A stretch of DNA of 64,000 nucleotides from Lentzea waywayandensis (GTDB lineage Bacteria; Actinomycetota; Actinomycetes; Mycobacteriales; Pseudonocardiaceae): contig NZ_FOYL01000018.1 in NCBI RefSeq assembly GCF_900115955.1, positions 1 to 64,000 of the forward strand, read 5' to 3'. Positions 60,387 through 64,000 of this stretch are shown in pieces. Positions within the stretch are counted from its first letter, which is position 1. Each line of letters starts with the position of its first letter. The notes under the pieces were generated by a model. It did not search any database. It was not told where the DNA came from and saw only the letters and a list, made by a program, of their open reading frames with translations. The translations under genes were made by a program, and so were the position numbers.

Positions 60387-60814
60387 TCAGCAGCGCAGGT
60401 CGGTCCAGCCGCTGACGTAGCCGCCGCCTGGCACGGTCACGCTGGAGACCGCGCGGGTGCACTTGTTCAACGTGGCCGCTCCGGCGCCCCACAGCTCCTG
60501 CTTGTTCCCGCTGCGGAGGTCGCCGCCGGGGTACTCCTCGTCGCCGTCGATCACCGCGATCCAGTTCGAGACGCGGTAGGTGTGGCTCCTGGCGTAGGAG
60601 TCCCAGACCCAGGTGTAGGCGAAGTTCTTGCCGCACCCGGCGAACTGCTTGACCGACGCGATGGTCGCGCCCTGGTGCTTCACGTAGCCGGTGGTGCCGA
60701 TCTGCTTGGCAGAGGCACAGCCGGGACGGTCTCGGCGTGGGCGGTGCCCGAGCTCAGCCCGACGGTCAGCAGCGTCGCGGCCAGTGCGGCGGCGATGGCG
60801 AATGGCTTTCTCAC
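60387..60814 (-). pseudogene. Frameshifted small secreted protein
   Basis: A clean signal peptide (RKPFAIAAALAATLLTVGLS ... TAHA) starts at GTG 60814, but that frame ends 43 codons later. The mature part (GCASAKQIGTTGYVKHQGA ... WTDLRC) is in another frame, open to 60387. One missing base between about 60720 and 60740 would fuse the two into a secreted protein of about 140 aa with four cysteines in the mature part. Either a real frameshift or a sequencing error. Family unknown. Confidence 0.7.
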
Positions 60815-60858
60815 AGCCGCGACGCTGCGGCAGTCCGGTTATGCAGTGGTAAATCCCT

Positions 60859-61557
60859 TTACGTGAGGCGCTTGAGCCAGTCCGTGATGATCTGGCGCGA
60901 CGCCGGCGTGGCGTGCACCCACGTCTGATGGTTCTGGTCGGTGTACTTGACCACGAGCCAGCGGCCGTCCTCGAAGTCGATCGTGGTGAGGAAGGTCTTG
61001 GCGCGCTGTCTGCCCTCGCCGTCGCGCTTCGCCGCGTACAGCTTCGCCGTGCCCTGGCGGGGCTGGGCGAGCAGCTGGCGCAACGAGATCGACGGCGACG
61101 CCTTGCCGGGTTGGTGCACGTTGATCTCGGTCGCGCGCACGTTGATCGACGCGCCACGACCGGCCGGCACGTCCGGCAGCTGCATCGCGAGGACCTCCGG
61201 CGCGTTGTCCGGCCGGATCGGGTGCAGCTGCACGAACCCGTTGTCGTGCAGCGCAAGGACACCGTGCTGCGAGTTCGCCGCCACGACCACGGGCCTGGTC
61301 TCGTTCGGCGTGACCGCGATCCAGGCCGAGTAGTCGTGCTCCGCCTTGGCGATCAGGTGCAGCGTCCCACGGACGTCCGGGTGGTCGAGACCGACCCTGC
61401 GCAGCTCACCGATGACGTCGCGCTCGATGAGCACGCGTTCGTCCTCGGTCTCACCGGGCGAGTCGACGGACAGCGCCGGGTGGTACTCCCCCAGCTTCTC
61501 CTGCTTCCACAACACGTCGAAGGCGAGGTCGGACAGTTGGATGGACGACCGAAGCAC
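60859..61557 (-). CDS. EspG-type ESX secretion chaperone
   Basis: 232 aa from GTG 61557, one base after the PPE-like gene's stop. Starts QLSDLAFDVLWKQEKLGEYH; LRQLLAQPRQGTAKLYAA and RQIITDWLKRL are typical of EspG proteins that bind PPE substrates in the cytosol and deliver them to the type VII machine. Gene order WXG-like/lipoprotein/PPE-like/EspG supports the call. Confidence 0.85.
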   Translation of the reverse strand: MLRSSIQLSDLAFDVLWKQEKLGEYHPALSVDSPGETEDERVLIERDVIGELRRVGLDHPDVRGTLHLIAKAEHDYSAWIAVTPNETRPVVVAANSQHGVLALHDNGFVQLHPIRPDNAPEVLAMQLPDVPAGRGASINVRATEINVHQPGKASPSISLRQLLAQPRQGTAKLYAAKRDGEGRQRAKTFLTTIDFEDGRWLVVKYTDQNHQTWVHATPASRQIITDWLKRLT

Positions 61558-61558
61558 G

Positions 61559-62866
61559 TCACCCCCCGATCGTCGGCGGTGCGACCATCGGCATGTCACC
61601 GATGATCTCGTTCGTGTTCTCCTCGGTGATGAGGTAGTCGGCGGACTTGTGCTCCAAGTCGTCCTCGCCCTGGCCCTTCTGGCCGTGACCGCCCATCCCG
61701 CCCATGCCGGCCGCGCCACCCCGTCCGGCAGCGCCCGCCGCACCACGTCCGGCAGCGTTCGCGCCGGTCTCGCCCATGCCGCCGAACACACCGGCCTTGC
61801 CGCCGGGCTGCTGGGCGGACGTGCCGCCGGCCGTTCCGCTGCCGACGCCACCGAGGCCGCCGCTGCCGAACTTGCCCGCGCCGCCGGCTCCACCACCACC
61901 GAGCTTGCCTGCTCCGCCGGGGCCGCCGGCGCCTCCTGGCCCGCGACCGGTGCCGGTGCCACCAGGTCCGCCGGGGCCACCCGTGGTGGGGCGGACGGGC
62001 ACGCCGATGGGCGGGAGGCCCGTGTTGTTCGGCCGGTCGATCACGCTGCCGACCGGGGGCTTGCCGGTGAGGTTGTCGCCGACGACCGGGCGGCCGGTGT
62101 TGTTGGTGTTGCTGGTGTTCGTCGTGTCGGACGAACTGGTGCTGGTGGTGGTCTGGTCGCCGTTGGTGGTGGGCACGGTCCAGCCGGTGCCGGTCGTGCT
62201 CTGCGGCGTGCTCGTGGAGTTCGGAAGGCCCGACGTGGACGAGCGCGAGGTCGTGCTGCTGCTCGTCGTGGTCTTCTCCTCACCGTTGTTGCCACCGGTG
62301 TTGGCGATCTCGACCTGCAGCGTGTCGACCGTGACGCCGGGGAACTCCTTCGGCAGCTCACCCCGGTTGGTGTTGCTGGCGCTCTGGAACTCCGCGTAGA
62401 CCTCGCGGTTGTGCTTCTCTTCAGCGTTGTAGCTGTTGACCTTGTCCTCGGTGTCGGTGTCCCAAGGGGTCGCGTCGTCCCACAGGTTCGTGTCCGGCTT
62501 GGCCGCCGGCATGTCCTTGAGCTGGTTCTTGTTCAGGTTGAACTGGTAGACCTGGTTGGAGATCGAGTGATCCGCCTGCCGCAACGCGTCCTGCATCTGG
62601 ACCATGGCCTGGTGGATGGGGTTGGCGGCGGCCTGGGCGGCGTCCGCACTCGCCCCGGTCCACGACTCGCCGAGCGTCTCGCCGACCCGCTTGAGCCTGG
62701 CCTCGATGCCGGCGTAGCCGCGCTCCAGCGCCTGGGCGGTGGTCGCCGCGGCCTGCGCCGAGCCGGTGCCGGGACCGCTGGTCATCTGGGCGTAGATCTG
62801 CGCTCCCGAGAACCCCTCGGCTCTGGTGTTGTCCTCGGTGAAGCAACTGGGCGCGGGCCGTGTCAT
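61559..62866 (-). CDS. PPE/WXG100-like ESX substrate with Gly/Thr-rich tail
   Basis: 435 aa from ATG 62866, overlapping the lipoprotein stop by four bases. The N-terminal 170 residues are helical with a WTG motif (about 69-71) in LGESWTGASADAA, as in WXG100/PPE helical hairpins. A Thr/Ser/Asn-rich linker (about 215-280) and a glycine-rich tail (300-400) follow, ending ADYLITEENTNEIIGD and VAPPTIGG, a conserved C-terminus of such substrates in Pseudonocardiales. Expected to be exported by an ESX system outside the window. Confidence 0.8.
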   Translation of the reverse strand: MTRPAPSCFTEDNTRAEGFSGAQIYAQMTSGPGTGSAQAAATTAQALERGYAGIEARLKRVGETLGESWTGASADAAQAAANPIHQAMVQMQDALRQADHSISNQVYQFNLNKNQLKDMPAAKPDTNLWDDATPWDTDTEDKVNSYNAEEKHNREVYAEFQSASNTNRGELPKEFPGVTVDTLQVEIANTGGNNGEEKTTTSSSTTSRSSTSGLPNSTSTPQSTTGTGWTVPTTNGDQTTTSTSSSDTTNTSNTNNTGRPVVGDNLTGKPPVGSVIDRPNNTGLPPIGVPVRPTTGGPGGPGGTGTGRGPGGAGGPGGAGKLGGGGAGGAGKFGSGGLGGVGSGTAGGTSAQQPGGKAGVFGGMGETGANAAGRGAAGAAGRGGAAGMGGMGGHGQKGQGEDDLEHKSADYLITEENTNEIIGDMPMVAPPTIGG

Positions 62867-63468
62867 TTCGCACCTGCCTTGATCGTGGTGATGACGAGAT
62901 TCGCGAACTCGGTCACTGCGGCACACGGGTCGGCGTACTTCGGACTGCCTTGGTCGCTCTGGAACGAGATGTTCAACGCCTTCTCGCTGGAGACCCCCAC
63001 GAGCAGAGTGCAGAAGCCGTCCTTGCGACTGTCCGCGACGAGGGCGAGGTAGGCCGGGTAGCCCTGGACCGCCGGCTGAGTCTCGAACGTCTCGTACGTC
63101 GTGGTCGCGTTCGGGAGGATGGTGGAGAGGTTCGTGCCCTCCGGCAGGATCGTCACGCCGGGAGCCATCTTCGCCGGAGTGCTCGACCCCAGCCAGACGC
63201 AGGAAGCGCCAGGTGAGGTCGTGTTCACCCGTCCGTTCACCCCGGGCAGCCCGAACGCCTGCGCCTGAGCAGGTGTGACCATGCTGCACGGGGCCGCTTC
63301 GAAGGCCTTGACGTCGAGAGGATTCTCGATCTTGGGAGCTCCGCCGCTGTCGCCGGTGCTGCTCGACTGCGTGGCGGTCGTCGGCGTACCGGTCGTGCCA
63401 CCGCTCTCGCCGCAGCCGGCCAGCAATGCGAGTGCGGCAGTACCGACGACGATGCTTCGGATGCGCAA
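62863..63468 (-). CDS. DUF3558 lipoprotein
   Basis: 201 aa. Lipobox LLAGC with Cys at residue 19, a Thr/Ser-rich linker, then DUF3558 features: CSMVTPAQAQAFGLPG and SCVWLGS, with cysteine pairs. DUF3558 lipoproteins accompany ESX loci in actinobacteria; role unknown. Coupled to the PPE-like gene. Confidence 0.88.
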   Translation of the reverse strand: MRIRSIVVGTAALALLAGCGESGGTTGTPTTATQSSSTGDSGGAPKIENPLDVKAFEAAPCSMVTPAQAQAFGLPGVNGRVNTTSPGASCVWLGSSTPAKMAPGVTILPEGTNLSTILPNATTTYETFETQPAVQGYPAYLALVADSRKDGFCTLLVGVSSEKALNISFQSDQGSPKYADPCAAVTEFANLVITTIKAGAK

Positions 63469-63481
63469 CAGCTCAGTCCTT

Positions 63482-63778
63482 CTACTTGAGGTTGTCCCGA
63501 TTGCCCTGCTCGGTCTGCTCGTACTGGCGCAGCGTGGCTTTCAGGTTCTCGATCCTGGTGTCCAGCGTTCGCTGCAACCGCAGGTTGGACTCCTGGTGGC
63601 CCTTGCCCGCCGCGCTCGCCCAGTTCGCGTAGACCTGGCTCGGCATGTCCTTGCCCGCGCCTTTGACAGCGGTCAGGTCTTCACCGGACTGGTGAGCAAG
63701 GACGAGCTCGTCCTTGATGGACTCGTACTCCTTGATGGCAGCGCGCAGCGTCTCGAGATCGACCTTGGTCCCGCTCAT
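63482..63778 (-). CDS. Small ESX-associated helical protein
   Basis: 98 aa from ATG 63778 (GGGGAGGG upstream). Almost entirely helical and charged: KVDLETLRAAIKEYESIKDEL and TRIENLKATLRQYEQTEQ. Size fits WXG100/PE-type partners but the WXG motif is replaced by NWASAAG. First gene of the four-gene ESX operon; 13 bases from the lipoprotein gene. Confidence 0.75.
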   Translation of the reverse strand: MSGTKVDLETLRAAIKEYESIKDELVLAHQSGEDLTAVKGAGKDMPSQVYANWASAAGKGHQESNLRLQRTLDTRIENLKATLRQYEQTEQGNRDNLK

Positions 63779-63915
63779 CCCCAGTACCCTCCCCGCAGAT
63801 TCGTGCGTCAAACAGCATAGCGCCAGGTCGCGGGACCCGTCCCGGTTTCAAAGCACGATCGGGTGAACGACGAAGTCTTTTCGTCAGCCCTGACTTGTGA
63901 ATGTTCATTGCCGAA

Positions 63916-63945
63916 TTGCGCACTGCTTGCTCGTCGGCTTATTAG
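63916..63945 (+). promoter_or_regulatory. Promoter candidate for the truncated 3'-end gene
   Basis: TTGCGC (63916-63921), 18-base spacer, TATTAG (63940-63945), ending only 3-9 bases before the possible GTG starts at 63949 and 63955. Such spacing would give a leaderless or nearly leaderless transcript, common in actinobacteria. Confidence 0.4.
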
Positions 63946-63954
63946 GGTGTGCGC

Positions 63955-64000
63955 GTGCGCGCTCTCGCCTTCGGACTCGCCGCTGTTCTCGCCTTCCTCG
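63955..64000 (+). CDS. Start of a secreted or membrane protein (truncated by window end)
   Basis: From GTG 63955 the frame reads MRALAFGLAAVLAFL, a signal-peptide-like start, and runs off the end. GTG 63949 is also possible. Near an ESX cluster, a mycosin protease would fit, but 15 codons cannot decide it. Confidence 0.5.
   Translation, partial: MRALAFGLAAVLAFL

Overview
The window is high-GC actinobacterial chromosome. Gene order, codon use (many GTG/TTG starts), Mce-free but ESX-type secretion genes and the 16S fragment all point to the order Pseudonocardiales (Lentzea/Saccharothrix/Amycolatopsis-like); genus is inference. The backbone is the conserved segment known from Mycobacterium tuberculosis as rpsT-holA-comEC-comEA-degV-octT-gpgP-rsfS-nadD-proA ... 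proB-obgE-rpmA-rplU-rne ... ndk, here opened up by many accessory insertions. No tRNA, CRISPR array, transposase or phage gene was seen.

Layout. 1-570: 5' end of a 16S rRNA gene on the minus strand with its leader and promoters. 572-6042: accessory carbohydrate and membrane block (PL6-type lyase, Nudix hydrolase, SPFH protein plus ribbon-helix-helix partner, secreted GH3 glucosidase). 6168-17379: rpsT, methyltransferase, holA, an S-box (SAM-I) riboswitch with thrC, two uncharacterised proteins, comEC/comEA, degV, octT-like and gpgP-like genes, rsfS. 17522-21026: cold-shock gene, nadD, a structured intergenic region that may encode an sRNA, a P450, proA. 21089-30690: RqlH-like helicase, a glycine-rich Ig-repeat surface protein, a second P450 with an anthrone-oxygenase-family protein and AraC regulator, VOC protein, hydrolase, MFS carrier. 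30683-42476: proB, obgE, rpmA, rplU, rne and the paired DUF2344/radical-SAM genes, the pair split by a secreted subtilase and a PhzF protein. 42521-45693: ABC exporter and GNAT. 45694-49989: a 144-bp near-palindrome, a hypothetical gene, ndk, minisatellite, membrane protein, and a three-gene sensor/roadblock operon. 50054-57469: MarR-type regulator with a DHA2 drug exporter, and an 1,799-residue two-headed amylase/pullulanase. 57564-64000: hypothetical gene, Tat-exported PhoD phosphatase, a frameshifted secreted protein, and an ESX (type VII) substrate/chaperone cluster running off the end.

How the genes work together. Translation/ribosome genes (rpsT, rplU, rpmA, obgE, rsfS) and RNA turnover (rne) sit with proline synthesis (proA, proB), NAD synthesis (nadD), competence/DNA genes (comEA, comEC, holA) and threonine synthesis under a SAM-sensing leader. 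The most interesting unexplained signals are the 144-bp hairpin (45795-45938), the 14-bp perfect palindrome before the SPFH/RHH pair, the roadblock operon lacking a GTPase, paired MarR-type operator candidates, the thrC S-box whose closing helix overlaps the ribosome-binding site, and a possible plus-strand sRNA at 18405-18573. Starts were corrected by hand where the longest open frame was clearly too long.
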